Shown one piece after another: positions 9,006 to 18,192 of a DNA stretch of 64,000 nucleotides (its first letter is position 1; each line of letters begins with the position of its first letter). A program made the translations under genes and the position numbers. Origin of the DNA: Peribacillus sp. ACCC06369 (GTDB lineage: Bacteria > Bacillota > Bacilli > Bacillales > DSM-1321); assembly GCF_030348945.1 (NCBI RefSeq), contig NZ_JAUCEN010000002.1, positions 4,588,001 to 4,652,000 on the forward strand. The letters run 5' to 3'. Below the pieces are notes generated by a model, which searched no databases, had not been told where the DNA came from, and worked only from the letters and a program-made list of their open reading frames with translations.

Positions 9006-9184
9006 TCTTTTTCCTCCTTATTATATATAGAGTCGAGAATCATAGGTGAAATTTAAAAATGAGTAACAAACTCTAAATTATTTATTCTCGTTTTGGCTGT
9101 GTTGACTCTTACTAAATGCAATTTTCCGGTGTGGGAACTTCCCTCTTCTTGCATTCAATTATTCTATATAAATCTTTGATAAGC

Positions 9185-9565
9185 TTATTTTTTCAAGATT
9201 TGAAGAGTTGTCCCTGCTTGCGGCATTTGAATATCTCTTTCTTCAAGATGTATAGTGCCAGGTAATTCTGCCGTTTCAGAACCATTGAATTTTAACGTGA
9301 TATGTCCAAGTGAACCTAAATTCTTTTTCACCACGTCACCTACAGAGGTAATGGTATATTGCTGATTGCCTAAGACGAGAATGTCACCCTTTTCGATTTC
9401 TCCATTAATTTCATTTACATCAATTAATAGGCAATAATCCGCTAATTCACTCGGGGCATTTGCTCCGAATAGGATGAACATTTTTTCTCCAAGAAAATCA
9501 GAGACAGATGGACCAAGTTGGTTAATTTTAGTTTGATAAACTGTCTGCACAAGAAACTCCTCCAA
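9185..9565 (-). CDS. srlB: PTS glucitol/sorbitol transporter IIA component
   Basis: A 126-residue protein of the PTS IIA-Gut family. It accepts phosphate from HPr and passes it to the IIB domain during sorbitol uptake. The beta-rich sequence (KGDILVLGNQQYTITSVGDV, LGHITLKFNG) fits the family. The usual phosphorylated histidine region may be in NLGSLGHITLKF. It follows the IIBC gene by about 40 bp in the same operon. Confidence 0.88.
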   Translation of the reverse strand: MEEFLVQTVYQTKINQLGPSVSDFLGEKMFILFGANAPSELADYCLLIDVNEINGEIEKGDILVLGNQQYTITSVGDVVKKNLGSLGHITLKFNGSETAELPGTIHLEERDIQMPQAGTTLQILKK

Positions 9566-9606
9566 TTCTTTGCTTTACATCATTCATTCAGAATCTATTC
9601 TAGTAA

Positions 9607-10632
9607 TTATTCATACAAACCGAAGCTTGCGAGCCAAGCAATAAAAACGGTTGGTGCTCCGGTTAAAAAACGTCCGTACAATGCGGAAGGAACTCCGACT
9701 TCAATGGTTTCCACTTCTGCCTCTGCTAAACCTAGCCCAACTGGAACAAAATCAGCTCCAGCCTGTGAGTTAATCGCGAAAAGAGCTGGCAATGCAAGGT
9801 GCGGAGGGATATTTCCTTTTCCAATTTCCACTCCAATTAATGTCCCAATGACCTGTGAAATAACAGCTCCCGGTCCCAAGAATGGTGATAATAATGGGAA
9901 TGAGCAAATTAAAGAGATTAAGAGCAAGCCCGGCAAAGTTCCTGCAAATGGTGATAAATATTGTGCGAACACATCCCCAATTCCAGATGCTTTAATCACC
10001 CCGATTAACATGGCCACAAAAGCCATAAACGGTAAAATTGTTTTAATGACAGTATCTATCGTGTCGCGGCCAGCCTGATAAAAGACATTGACGATGGAAC
10101 CCATCGCCATCCCAATGCGTGTTATGGCGCCTTTAGGCTTTCTTTGTTCACTAATTTTTTTATCTGCGCTATACTTAGGTTTAGAAATTGTTTTTTCAAT
10201 TTGTCCGTTAGCATTGTTCACATTGGATGTTGGAGGTGTTGCAGCACCTTCATACAATTCAATGTTTTGAGGCTTTACTCCAGAAACGTAAATGTCCTCG
10301 GTAATGTGCATTGCTAACGGGCCACTTTGTCCAGTAGGCATGATATTGATCGTCATGATTCTTTTTTTGGGGTATAAGCCACATCGGAGCGTTCCGCCAC
10401 AATCAATGATGACACACGCCATTTCATCCTCGGGTACACTCGTTTTAAAACCGTCGACTAATTCACAGCCTGTTAATTCTGCAATGGTGTCTGCAATATC
10501 CGGTCTTGTTCCGCCTGTTACATATACCACTTTATTTTTTTCTTCTGTCGGTGAAATCACTAATGGCCCGCCAAATCCGCCTTGCCCTGCATTGACGACA
10601 ATTGACTTGTACTTCGTAACCGTTTGAGTCAT
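9607..10632 (-). CDS. srlE: PTS glucitol/sorbitol transporter IIB component (SrlE)
   Basis: A 341-residue protein. The N-terminal cytoplasmic IIB domain has the phosphorylatable cysteine region [14 protein letters not shown]. After a linker, a membrane domain (from about residue 190: [40 protein letters not shown]) completes the permease with SrlA. This matches the unusual split of glucitol permeases into IIC1 and IIB-IIC2. The gene is 13 bp downstream of the IIC gene. Confidence 0.9.
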   Translation of the reverse strand: MTQTVTKYKSIVVNAGQGGFGGPLVISPTEEKNKVVYVTGGTRPDIADTIAELTGCELVDGFKTSVPEDEMACVIIDCGGTLRCGLYPKKRIMTINIMPTGQSGPLAMHITEDIYVSGVKPQNIELYEGAATPPTSNVNNANGQIEKTISKPKYSADKKISEQRKPKGAITRIGMAMGSIVNVFYQAGRDTIDTVIKTILPFMAFVAMLIGVIKASGIGDVFAQYLSPFAGTLPGLLLISLICSFPLLSPFLGPGAVISQVIGTLIGVEIGKGNIPPHLALPALFAINSQAGADFVPVGLGLAEAEVETIEVGVPSALYGRFLTGAPTVFIAWLASFGLYE

Positions 10633-10645
10633 TCCTTTCCCCTCC

Positions 10646-11191
10646 TTAGAGATCCACTGTTTCTTTCAATTTAACGCCTTGCTGTTTAGATACATAATAA
10701 GTTGTTAAATCTGTTACCCAACCTCTTAAAAAGTTTGTGAAAATCCCCACCAAGAAGTAACGGAGGGCTAGTTCTGTTGTTTCAAATCCCAGTGTTGTAA
10801 TTCCTGCAGCAATTCCCAAGAATACGAACAGCTCTCCTGGATTAACGTGTGGAAAAAGTCCGTTATGCGTGTGACAGGAATAAGAAGCAGCAGCATAATA
10901 GCTTGGTTTGTATTTTTCCGGCAAAAATTTCCCAAGTGATAATGTCATTGGATTTGCCAAAGCGAACGTTCCAATTACCGGAAGAACAAAATATCTTGTA
11001 AGTGGGTTCTTACTCGATTTCTTCGCAATCAGTTCCACTCTTTCTTCTCCAACCAACCGTATAAGAGCATTCATTGCAACTAAAAGCATGATAAGGAGTG
11101 GAACAATACCTGTTACTAAATCGACAAAAGTTTCGGCACCTGCTCTAAATAAATTCATAAAGCCATCTGCTGCATTTGTAAGCCAATCCAT
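10646..11191 (-). CDS. srlA: PTS glucitol/sorbitol transporter IIC component (SrlA)
   Basis: A 181-residue membrane protein of the EII-Gut family. Recognisable stretches include [40 protein letters not shown] and [20 protein letters not shown]. With SrlE it forms the sorbitol-translocating channel. The start has an AGGTG-type site close upstream, and GutM lies 20 bp before it. Confidence 0.9.
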   Translation of the reverse strand: MDWLTNAADGFMNLFRAGAETFVDLVTGIVPLLIMLLVAMNALIRLVGEERVELIAKKSSKNPLTRYFVLPVIGTFALANPMTLSLGKFLPEKYKPSYYAAASYSCHTHNGLFPHVNPGELFVFLGIAAGITTLGFETTELALRYFLVGIFTNFLRGWVTDLTTYYVSKQQGVKLKETVDL

Positions 11192-11211
11192 TCAATTCAC
11201 CTCAATAATTC

Positions 11212-11634
11212 CTATTTTTTTGATAAGAGTAAATCAATCCAGCCTTTCTTAACCTTCAAATCACCCCCTTTAGAGATAATATGATAGCTGTTCAGTGCAT
11301 CCTCAATGGCTAACCTTGTTAACTTATTTACTTTATGAAAATCCTCTTCACCGAGGTGTAAGAGATTTTTCCCTTCAAATCCTTTTAAGTTCCTTACTCT
11401 TGAAAGCACAGTTACTCCCTGCATTTTGGCGGCTTTCAATATGTTGCTTTTTCGGTCAATCGCAAACATTACGACAGTGCCAGATTTAAAAAGTCCCGTT
11501 CTTTTCCCAATCGCGACCCTTCCAAGCTTTCTCAACTCTGCATACCTTTTATTGAAATGCTTGATTTGCAAAAATCCAAATATGCTTTGAAGGAGCCAAG
11601 AAAAACCAATTAATATAATGACATACCATAGCAT
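11212..11634 (-). CDS. gutM: Transcriptional regulator GutM
   Basis: A 140-residue protein of the glucitol operon activator (GutM) family. It has an N-terminal membrane-like segment (WYVIILIGFSWLLQSIFGFL) and a conserved middle part (RVAIGKRTGLFKSGTVVMFA). GutM proteins are accessory regulators encoded with sorbitol PTS genes. It lies between the SorC-type regulator and srlA. AAGAGG precedes the ATG. Confidence 0.85.
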   Translation of the reverse strand: MLWYVIILIGFSWLLQSIFGFLQIKHFNKRYAELRKLGRVAIGKRTGLFKSGTVVMFAIDRKSNILKAAKMQGVTVLSRVRNLKGFEGKNLLHLGEEDFHKVNKLTRLAIEDALNSYHIISKGGDLKVKKGWIDLLLSKK

Positions 11635-11709
11635 TTTGATTTCCTCTTTTCATATGAACTGAATCTTACATCTTGTTTCCGTTACAATCAGATAATTAAT
11701 CCATACTTC

Positions 11710-12684
11710 CTAAGATAAGGATGTTCCATTTTCTTCTATGATTTCAATGATTTCATTTGCCGTTTCCTCAGTGGTGATCAGAGTGTTAATGTATCCTCCT
11801 CTTAATCCCCCAATAATGGAAGGAGCTTTTTCAACAGACTCTGCAATACCGATTGAGTATGGAATATTTTTTAGTTTTTCCAGCTCAATGGCTATTGTTC
11901 GATCAGATAAGTCAGATTGAATCAGGTTTCCGTCTATATCATAAAATCGTGAGCAGATATCACCTATGGCACCTTGTTGATTTAAATCTTCAATTTCCCG
12001 ATTGCCGCAAAAGCCAGCCCAGACTAAATTAGATGATTGGTTTGGGTTCCCAATCCCTACTACTGCAATTGTTAAGTTGTCCCAAAGCTCCGTTATTTTA
12101 GTGAAGTAGTGAGATTGAACAATGTCATCCTTTGTCTCTTTTTTTTCCACTACTGCCGCAGCATCAATAAAATAAGAAGTTCCTCCAAAATCTTCTGCAA
12201 TATTATAAACAATTCTATTGACGTGATGCTTCGTATCCATAGGTCCAGGCCCACCTACTAAAGGGACAAAATTAGCGTCTTTTTTTCCGGCGTTGGTAAA
12301 TTCACCGATCAGACTGGCCATTGTGCTTCCCCAGGCACAGCCTACGACATCACCGTCTTTAATAATCCGTTTTAGTAATTCAGCCCCGGCCATCGCAACC
12401 ACTTTCTTTTTATCCAGTTCGGTACTGTCTCTTTTTTCAGGAACGATAATTACTTCTTTTAAGCCAAACAACTTTTCCAATTGACGTTCCAATTCAAAAG
12501 CTCCATCAATATCGCTGCTGACAGTAATTTTAACTACACCATCTTCCCTTGCTTTTTTTAAAAGTCTGCTGACGGATGTTCGGTATATACCTAATTCTTT
12601 TGAAATGGCGCCTTGCGTCATATCTTCTTCATAGTACATTTGCGCAATTTTAACTAAGAGTCTTTTTTCTTCTCTTTTATCCAT
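11710..12684 (-). CDS. SorC/DeoR-family sugar-binding transcriptional regulator
   Basis: A 324-residue regulator. An N-terminal helix-turn-helix (about residues 18-45, MTQGAISKELGIYRTSVSRL) is followed by the SorC sugar-phosphate-binding domain (VVGCAWGSTMASL, LVGGPGP, AVVGIGNP). It is the first gene of the glucitol operon. The region upstream carries several TTTGTGC half-sites as probable operators, so it likely controls its own operon in response to sorbitol or its phosphate. Confidence 0.9.
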   Translation of the reverse strand: MDKREEKRLLVKIAQMYYEEDMTQGAISKELGIYRTSVSRLLKKAREDGVVKITVSSDIDGAFELERQLEKLFGLKEVIIVPEKRDSTELDKKKVVAMAGAELLKRIIKDGDVVGCAWGSTMASLIGEFTNAGKKDANFVPLVGGPGPMDTKHHVNRIVYNIAEDFGGTSYFIDAAAVVEKKETKDDIVQSHYFTKITELWDNLTIAVVGIGNPNQSSNLVWAGFCGNREIEDLNQQGAIGDICSRFYDIDGNLIQSDLSDRTIAIELEKLKNIPYSIGIAESVEKAPSIIGGLRGGYINTLITTEETANEIIEIIEENGTSLS

Positions 12685-12706
12685 TTCGTCACTTCCTTTT
12701 TAAATA

Positions 12707-12830
12707 TGCACATTTGTGCAATCCTAATCATTTGTGCTTTATTGAATTTAGTATACGCTTACAAAAATAGCTACGTCAACAAAAAAATACCACTTGTGCA
12801 AATTTTTAAAAAATTATGTCATTTGTGCTT
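12707..12830 (-). promoter_or_regulatory. Promoter and TTTGTGC operator cluster of the sorbitol operon
   Basis: On the minus strand a sigma-A-like promoter reads TTGACG (12774-12779), 18 bp, TATACT (12750-12755). Around it are a TGCACATTTGTGCA palindrome (12707-12720) and half-sites at 12729-12737, 12791-12802 and 12820-12830, all carrying TTGTGC. Sites on both sides of the promoter fit looping or cooperative binding by the oligomeric SorC-type regulator. Confidence 0.65.
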
Positions 12831-12854
12831 GGTGTGGACTCATAAAAGCCCCAA

Positions 12855-12895
12855 AAAAATGAAGCAGCTCCATTGGATCGGGCTGCTTCATTTCT
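12855..12895. terminator. Intrinsic terminator
   Basis: AAATGAAGCAGC (12857-12868) pairs with GCTGCTTCATTT (12882-12893). The longer T tract is on the minus strand. Confidence 0.7.
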
Positions 12896-12989
12896 ATTAT
12901 CAAAAGTATTTATAAAGAGAAAAGCAACAACTCGAACGTTCCTTTTCCAATTTATCCAATTCAGAATTTTGTAGGCCAGGAAAACTTCA

Positions 12990-13038
12990 ACCTAAAAAAA
13001 GTCGAATTCCTTACTATTCTAAGGATCCGACTTTTTTT
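12990..13038. terminator. Bidirectional intrinsic terminator after yoaT
   Basis: AAAAAAAGTCG-ATTCCTT and AAGGAT-CGACTTTTTTT form a strong stem with T tracts on both strands. It lies just downstream of the minus-strand yoaT stop. A similar GTCGA terminator lies at 41045-41087. Confidence 0.75.
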
Positions 13039-13055
13039 ATGATGGCTCTTAACAG

Positions 13056-13847
13056 TTATAAAAATTGACTGGTATCTATCCTAGTGGAACTTTTCCCCTT
13101 AACCTGTTTTAACGTCGCCACTATAAGAAAGCTAACAATCACTAATAAGAGCCATGAACTCACCTTTCCTAGATGAACCAGACTCCATGCATCGGTTTGG
13201 TTTGGATATTCCCACGCCCCAAAGAATGTTGCGATATTTTCGGCTATCCATATAAAAAATCCGATGAGCACAAAAGAAAGCGCTAGTGGCATTCGGTAAC
13301 GAGTTCCATCAACCTCGTATGTGACCCATGATTGCCAAAAGACGATAATGACAAGTCCAGATAACCACCAACGAACGTCAATCCAATAATGGTGGGTGAA
13401 AAAATTCAAATAAATCGCAGCTGCAAGAGGTACAACTACCAAAAACGGTGGCCACTTAACCAGTTCAACCTTAAGCCTCCTCCACGCCTGGCAAAGATAA
13501 CTCGCTACACTTGCGTACATGAATCCGCTATACAAAGGCACTCCAAAAATTTTGAAATAGCCTTCCTCTGGATAAGACCAGGAGCCCATATGTACCTTGA
13601 AAAGTTCAAGAGCAAGTCCAATAAGGTGGAACAATGTGATAACCTTTAGCTCATCCCGTGTTTCAAGTCCAGAACGCACCATCCACCACTGCATCAGAAG
13701 GCAGATGATGAGCAGCCAGTCATACCGTGACAGGAAGGGAAGCGGCATGACTTTTGTAAAAGCCAAAGAGGCAAAAATAACGACAGGAAACAAACATGAT
13801 AGGGCCTGCTCCCACCCAAAACGAACGAGTTGTTTTAGTGCTCTCAT
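13056..13847 (-). CDS. yoaT: DUF817 family membrane protein (YoaT-like)
   Basis: A membrane protein of about 263 residues with eight or so hydrophobic segments and the motif RFGWEQALSCLFPV, typical of DUF817 (B. subtilis YoaT), function unknown. Conserved polar/aromatic positions include HMGSWSYPE and HHYWIDVRWW. The start at ATG 13847 is preferred, with AAATGGGGG about 8 nt upstream and RALKQLVRFGWEQ at the N-terminus; a longer frame with a TTG start at 13922 is possible. It lies downstream of a yozG/yoaS pair, as in B. subtilis, which supports the identification. Confidence 0.8.
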   Translation of the reverse strand: MRALKQLVRFGWEQALSCLFPVVIFASLAFTKVMPLPFLSRYDWLLIICLLMQWWMVRSGLETRDELKVITLFHLIGLALELFKVHMGSWSYPEEGYFKIFGVPLYSGFMYASVASYLCQAWRRLKVELVKWPPFLVVVPLAAAIYLNFFTHHYWIDVRWWLSGLVIIVFWQSWVTYEVDGTRYRMPLALSFVLIGFFIWIAENIATFFGAWEYPNQTDAWSLVHLGKVSSWLLLVIVSFLIVATLKQVKGKSSTRIDTSQFL

Positions 13848-13942
13848 GATTGGTGCCCCCATTTTTGAATCGTTAAATTCATGAGTAACTCCCCTTTTTA
13901 AAAATCTTTCTTTTCCTTTCAATGTTGCATTTCCCCACTTTA

Positions 13943-14164
13943 TTAATCTTTTGCGCCTTCATCATTTCGGTATTCTAAAATATCTCCGGGTTGACATTCT
14001 AAAGCCTTACAAATCGCCTCTAAAGTTGATAATCGAATCGCTTTTGCCTTGCCATTCTTCAATATGGAAAGATTAGCCATCGTGATTCCAACCCTCTCAG
14101 AAAGTTCTGTAACGCTCATTTTCCTTTTCGCCAGCATCACATCAATATTGATTATAATTGCCAT
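13943..14164 (-). CDS. yozG: YozG-like Cro/C1-type HTH regulator
   Basis: A 73-residue helix-turn-helix protein of the Cro/C1 family that consists of the DNA-binding domain only (SVTELSERVGITMANLSILK, then RLSTLEAICKALECQPGDIL). The start is ATG 14164 with TGAGGTG 6 nt upstream; a GTG at 14173 overlaps that site. It follows the DUF2975 gene by 15 bp, so the pair is co-transcribed. Pairs of this kind are common in Bacillaceae. Confidence 0.85.
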   Translation of the reverse strand: MAIIINIDVMLAKRKMSVTELSERVGITMANLSILKNGKAKAIRLSTLEAICKALECQPGDILEYRNDEGAKD

Positions 14165-14179
14165 ATTATTCACCTCAGA

Positions 14180-14662
14180 TCAGACTATTAAATCATTTTC
14201 CGCTTTTATATCTATGGCTTCTTTTAAAAGCCTTTGAAGAACGGCAGCAAAGACAGCAACCACCATTGAAGCAAAAATAACGACCATTCCGATTAATATG
14301 ATACCTGGGGCGTCGTCCATCTCCGCCATGAGATAAAAGAGTGGCATGCCTGCGACATACAAGATACTGATTGTGATTGCACAATATTTGATAATCTTTA
14401 AAGCTCTAACAGATAATTCCGAGAAAGCTTTGTTCTTGTCAATATAGCTTAAAAGTTTAAAAGCTTGATACAGAGCAAAGTAAAAAGGTATCGCCGATGC
14501 ATACAAATCGATTAAAACGAGATATTTCATATAAGCAAAATCCGGATACAATTCTGCTGCAAAATTCGCTATCTCAGGCACCAAAAATATGCACAAAGCA
14601 AGAACTGGAATTCCAATAAGAATAACAGCTATCTTTAAAAAGAGTGTTGTTCCCCGTTTCAT
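14180..14662 (-). CDS. yoaS: DUF2975 membrane protein (YoaS-like)
   Basis: A membrane protein of about 160 residues with four helices (FLKIAVILIGIPVLALCIFL; LVLIDLYASAIPFYFALYQA; IIKYCAITISILYVAGMPLF; IILIGMVVIFASMVVAVFAA). This matches the DUF2975 family, usually encoded next to a small Cro/C1 regulator as here. The start is ATG 14662 with GAGGTG upstream. Function is unknown. Confidence 0.82.
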   Translation of the reverse strand: MKRGTTLFLKIAVILIGIPVLALCIFLVPEIANFAAELYPDFAYMKYLVLIDLYASAIPFYFALYQAFKLLSYIDKNKAFSELSVRALKIIKYCAITISILYVAGMPLFYLMAEMDDAPGIILIGMVVIFASMVVAVFAAVLQRLLKEAIDIKAENDLIV

Positions 14663-14840
14663 AAAAAGCACCTCACTTATTTATTATTAATTTGACTTTA
14701 ACACACGTTTTATCGTTTTACAATAAAGTATTATTGTCTTTTATTATATTATTATTGTTACGTAATTATCCCTTTCATTTTTAAAAAAAGGAATAAAACC
14801 ATCCTCATAACAAAGAAATACTCTATAACTTTAAATAACT

Positions 14841-14920
14841 TGCGCTACTTGCCCCTTTAAATCCATAAGAAAAAGGCTGCCGCAGCAACCTTCCTTATCG
14901 ATGTAAAGCATCTGTTAGTT
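14841..14920 (-). repeat. GTTAG repeat R3 (full copy)
   Basis: Left arm CTACTTGCCCCTTTAAAT with CCATAAG, the GGCTGCCGCAGC hairpin, and right arm GCATCTGTTAGTT. Located 38 bp past the stop of the minus-strand MFS gene; on that strand the hairpin is followed by TTTTTC and should act as its terminator. Confidence 0.8.
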
Positions 14921-14957
14921 CATCATAAAATCTCATTTCATAGAGAAATTGGTTATT

Positions 14958-16229
14958 TTATTTTTCACTTCCCCGAGACCAGATAACTACAGGAATCAAT
15001 AATAAAGATAATAAGCCTCCAATAAATGATAATGTTGTATAACTTGAACCCGCCACAATCATTCCAGAAAAGGCTCCACCAGCAGCACCTGATAATGCAA
15101 TTAAAACATCCACTGCACCTTGAGTTTTAGCCCGAGTCGAAGTTCCAGTTGAATCAACAATGAGAGCAGTCCCACTTATTAAACCAAAATTCCATCCTAA
15201 TCCAAGTAAAGAAAGAGCAATAACTAGGAGAATCATAGAATCACCTGGTGCAATCGCTGATATTAAACCTGCCAGAAGCAGCGTAACTCCAGAGGCAATA
15301 GCCATGGTAGTACGACCAAACTTATCAACAAGGACACCTGTAACAAGTGAAGGGAGAAACATTGCACCTATATGAAAGCCAATAACAAGACCTATTTCAC
15401 CTAAGTCATGTCCATGATGTCTCATATGAACTGGTGTCATTGTCATAATAGCCACCATGACAATTTGAGTAAGAACCATGATTGTTGCACCAACAATAAT
15501 GCCTCTTTTGTTTTCTGTTTTATCAGTATCTGTCGAATGTTCTATTCGATTACTTTCTTGGTTGGACACTTCTATTGTTCTAGCTATAACCAATGGGTCT
15601 GGGCGAAGCATGATGAAAAGTACAAGACCTGCTAAGATAAATGCTGCTGCTGATAAAATGAAAGGACCAGCAAGTGATGGAACACCAATAGAAAGAGCAA
15701 AATCCCCCATTACATTCACTAAATTCGGACCTGCAACTGCACCAAATGTTGTAAATACCATAGTAATACTAATAGCAGTAGCTCGCTGTTTATTGTTTGC
15801 TAAGTCCGTACCAGCGTAACGAGCTTGTAAATTTGTCGCTGTTCCTGCACCATAAATGAGAAGGGAAGCGAATAAAAGGAAAATGCTATTTATTATAGCT
15901 GCAGTTATGACTCCTATCGCTCCAAGTCCACCTACCATAAAACCAGCTGTTAGACCTGTACGACGACCGTAACGTTGAGAAAGTCTCCCTACGATTAAAG
16001 CAGCCCCTGCAGACCCTAAAGTAAATAATCCCGAAGGAAGTCCAGCAAATGCATCTGTGCCAAGCATTTGTTGTGCAAGAAGTGCCCCCACCGTAACTCC
16101 AGCTGCTAACCCAGCACCACCAAAAATTTGTGAAATACTTATAATAATCAATGTACGTTTGTATAACATTTTTTGTTTTTCTTGAGAATCTACATAACTC
16201 TGGTTCAATTGATAGGTTTTACTAGACAT
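14958..16229 (-). CDS. MFS transporter
   Basis: A 423-residue major facilitator with about 12 helices. Family features include GRLSQRYGRRTGLTAG (loop 2-3 motif) and the repeat-related VDKFGRTTMAIASG in the second half. A central hydrophilic loop (about residues 210-245) separates two six-helix halves. It is probably a drug or metabolite efflux pump; the substrate cannot be told. Start ATG 16229 has GAGG 9 nt upstream. It is the first large cargo gene next to a GTTAG repeat (R3 at its 3' end). Confidence 0.85.
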   Translation of the reverse strand: MSSKTYQLNQSYVDSQEKQKMLYKRTLIIISISQIFGGAGLAAGVTVGALLAQQMLGTDAFAGLPSGLFTLGSAGAALIVGRLSQRYGRRTGLTAGFMVGGLGAIGVITAAIINSIFLLFASLLIYGAGTATNLQARYAGTDLANNKQRATAISITMVFTTFGAVAGPNLVNVMGDFALSIGVPSLAGPFILSAAAFILAGLVLFIMLRPDPLVIARTIEVSNQESNRIEHSTDTDKTENKRGIIVGATIMVLTQIVMVAIMTMTPVHMRHHGHDLGEIGLVIGFHIGAMFLPSLVTGVLVDKFGRTTMAIASGVTLLLAGLISAIAPGDSMILLVIALSLLGLGWNFGLISGTALIVDSTGTSTRAKTQGAVDVLIALSGAAGGAFSGMIVAGSSYTTLSFIGGLLSLLLIPVVIWSRGSEK

Positions 16230-16261
16230 TTGTTAAGACCTCAATTCATATATCATTCTGT

Positions 16262-16530
16262 AATTTCTCCGGTGTAGTAACCGTTCTTCACCATATCAGT
16301 GATGACCAGGGCATCTTTCTTATCACTTTTCGACTGAGAATCATCACTGTTTTCTTTATTCCTTTTTACTAAGTGATGTTTACCGTCACTACCTCAATTC
16401 CTTGTTTAAATAGCCACTTCGAAAGATCATCCAGTAATGGATTTTAGGTTCCATTCCCACAATGGCTACCTCCAGTTTATTTAATCTCTGAATCTTATCC
16501 ATCCATTTTAATAAACTAGCAAATCCATCT
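16262..16530 (-). pseudogene. IS110-family transposase remnant
   Basis: The reverse strand, read across frameshifts, gives FASLLKWMDKIQRLNKLEVA, then GMEP..HYW, LSKWLFKQGIEVVTVN, HLVKRNKEN and SQSKSDKKDALVITDMVKNG. This is the order found in the N-terminal DEDD domain of IS110 transposases of a different subgroup from the element at 5257. Both ends of the gene are missing. The fragment lies within a few bases of the left arm of repeat R4. Confidence 0.75.
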
Positions 16531-16534
16531 ACAT

Positions 16535-16612
16535 TAAGCTAACCTTTCTTTAGTTCAATAAGAAAAAAGGCTGCCGAGCAACCTCGCTTATTGAAATAAA
16601 GCACCTGTTAGA
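16535..16612 (-). repeat. GTTAG repeat R4 (full copy)
   Basis: AGCTAACCTTTCTTTAGTTC, then AATAAG, a GGCTGCCGAGCAACC centre, CTTATTGAA and GCACCTGTTAG. Here the inner arms TTCAATAAG and CTTATTGAA are perfectly complementary, which shows the long-hairpin fold best. Confidence 0.8.
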
Positions 16613-16665
16613 TGATGAAGGAGAAAGTGATTTACCTCGGATTGAAAGTACATTGTCTAATCAAA

Positions 16666-17358
16666 TTATTTTCCTAATGCCATATTAACAGATTCAATGG
16701 CATGTATTACTGTTGTATCAAATAATGGTACTTCTGAATCCTCTGGTTTTACTAATAATCCAATTTCTGTGCAACCTAATATTATTCCTTCAGCTCCATC
16801 ATCAACTAACTTCTTAATGACCTTTTTGTAATAATCCCTTGATGATTGTTGAATTTCCCCTAAACATAACTCTTCATAAATTACTTGATTTATCACTTTT
16901 CTATCCTCATCATTTGGTATCAAAACCTTAATACCATTAAACTCAATTCGTGTTTTATAAAAGTCTTGCTCCATCGTATATTTAGTACCAAGTAAACCAA
17001 CCTTACTTATTTCGGACTTTTGAATTTGATTTGCTGTTGAATCTGCAATGTGTAAAATTGGTATGCTAACTTTTTCTTCAATATATCTAATCACTTTATG
17101 CATCGTATTTGTACAAATTACAATAATTTCTGCACCCGCCTTTTCCAAAGACTGAGCAACATCCCCCAATAATTTACCTGAACTTTCCCAATCGCCTTCA
17201 GCTTGATAGCGTTCTATTTCTTCAAAATCCACGCTATATAAAATGCACTTAGCTGAATGCAATCCTCCCAATTTAGCTTTCACTTCTTCGTTAATAATAC
17301 GATAATATTCTAACGATGACTCCCAACTCATTCCACCGATAAGCCCAATAGTTTTCAT
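16666..17358 (-). CDS. Aspartate/glutamate racemase family protein
   Basis: A protein of about 230 residues of the Asp/Glu racemase superfamily, which interconverts L and D amino acids by a two-cysteine mechanism without cofactor. The N-terminus IGLIGGMSWESSLEYYRIIN and the first cysteine in VICTNTMH are clear, as is the second in EGIILGCTEIGLLV. The start is ATG 17358 with AGGGGA upstream; the longer frame to 17403 lacks a ribosome site. It is the single gene between repeats R4 and R5, a cassette-like unit. Confidence 0.88.
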   Translation of the reverse strand: MKTIGLIGGMSWESSLEYYRIINEEVKAKLGGLHSAKCILYSVDFEEIERYQAEGDWESSGKLLGDVAQSLEKAGAEIIVICTNTMHKVIRYIEEKVSIPILHIADSTANQIQKSEISKVGLLGTKYTMEQDFYKTRIEFNGIKVLIPNDEDRKVINQVIYEELCLGEIQQSSRDYYKKVIKKLVDDGAEGIILGCTEIGLLVKPEDSEVPLFDTTVIHAIESVNMALGK

Positions 17359-17423
17359 GAATATTCCCCTTTTAATTTGAAATGAATTGAAAATTACAAA
17401 CATAAATTCAATGTATCTTTCTT

Positions 17424-17506
17424 CTTAAACAAACCCGCCATTTTAGTTCCATAAGAAAACAAGTGTTGCCGCAGCTTGTTATTAACATAAAACACCTGTA
17501 AGTTGT
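17424..17506 (-). repeat. GTTAG repeat R5 (full, diverged)
   Basis: AACAAACCCGCCATTTTAG, then TTCCATAAG, a TGTTGCCGCAGC centre, and CACCTGTAAGTT. The racemase gene begins 66 bp away and the PepSY gene ends 72 bp away. Confidence 0.65.
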
Positions 17507-17577
17507 AGATGGTGTTTGCTAAAAATCTAAGTTAGATACTTCTCACAGTAAAACACATTCCTTAATGGGTCCCCTAG

Positions 17578-18120
17578 CTAAATCTCCGAATCTCTTGTTT
17601 TTCTTTTCGCCATCAGACGCTTATAAAGAGGAAAGCCAAACATATAATACCCTGAAAATGACAGCAGTATTAAGGCTAAACCTGTCATTGTGAGGATCGT
17701 GTATCTATACCAATTGCCAAAGAAGGATCCATCATGCAAAGTAATGAGGAAAGTTGAGTAATCCGGGTTCGTGGATAAAACTTTTCCCGTACTTGCATCG
17801 ATTTGAACACCTTGACTGTTATTAAAGCGAACCTGGTAAACATTTGCACTTGGTCTATATTCAATTCTAAATATATCATCAACCGAGTCTGTCCCTGGAA
17901 GTCCCTCGGAAGCAGCAATCGACACGACCTTCTCCATTGGTATCGCTTGATCTGGACTCGACTCTTTCCCTGTCCTTAACTCATCAGCCACTCCGAATGG
18001 TATCATATAAACAAGCACGAGGCCTGTGACTGCGATGAACATAAAAAAAACAGATAAAATTAATCCTGACCATTTATGTACTTTTCGGCTAAATTGATAC
18101 AACTTTACAGATTTCGACAT
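17578..18120 (-). CDS. PepSY domain-containing membrane protein
   Basis: A 180-residue protein. A first membrane helix (WSGLILSVFFMFIAVTGLVL) is followed by an external PepSY-like domain (EKVVSIAASEGLPGTDSVDD, FRIEYRPSANVYQVRF) and a second helix (YTILTMTGLALILLSFSGYY). This is the two-helix PepSY-associated TM architecture. Such proteins often accompany heme/iron or reductase systems, but none is seen next to it. It precedes repeat R5 and follows a GNAT gene. Confidence 0.75.
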   Translation of the reverse strand: MSKSVKLYQFSRKVHKWSGLILSVFFMFIAVTGLVLVYMIPFGVADELRTGKESSPDQAIPMEKVVSIAASEGLPGTDSVDDIFRIEYRPSANVYQVRFNNSQGVQIDASTGKVLSTNPDYSTFLITLHDGSFFGNWYRYTILTMTGLALILLSFSGYYMFGFPLYKRLMAKRKTRDSEI

Positions 18121-18192
18121 TGTTCCACCACACTCCTTGGCTACTTTTCACAACATTTTTCAATTTGGAGTAAAACCCTAAAATTCGTACAA

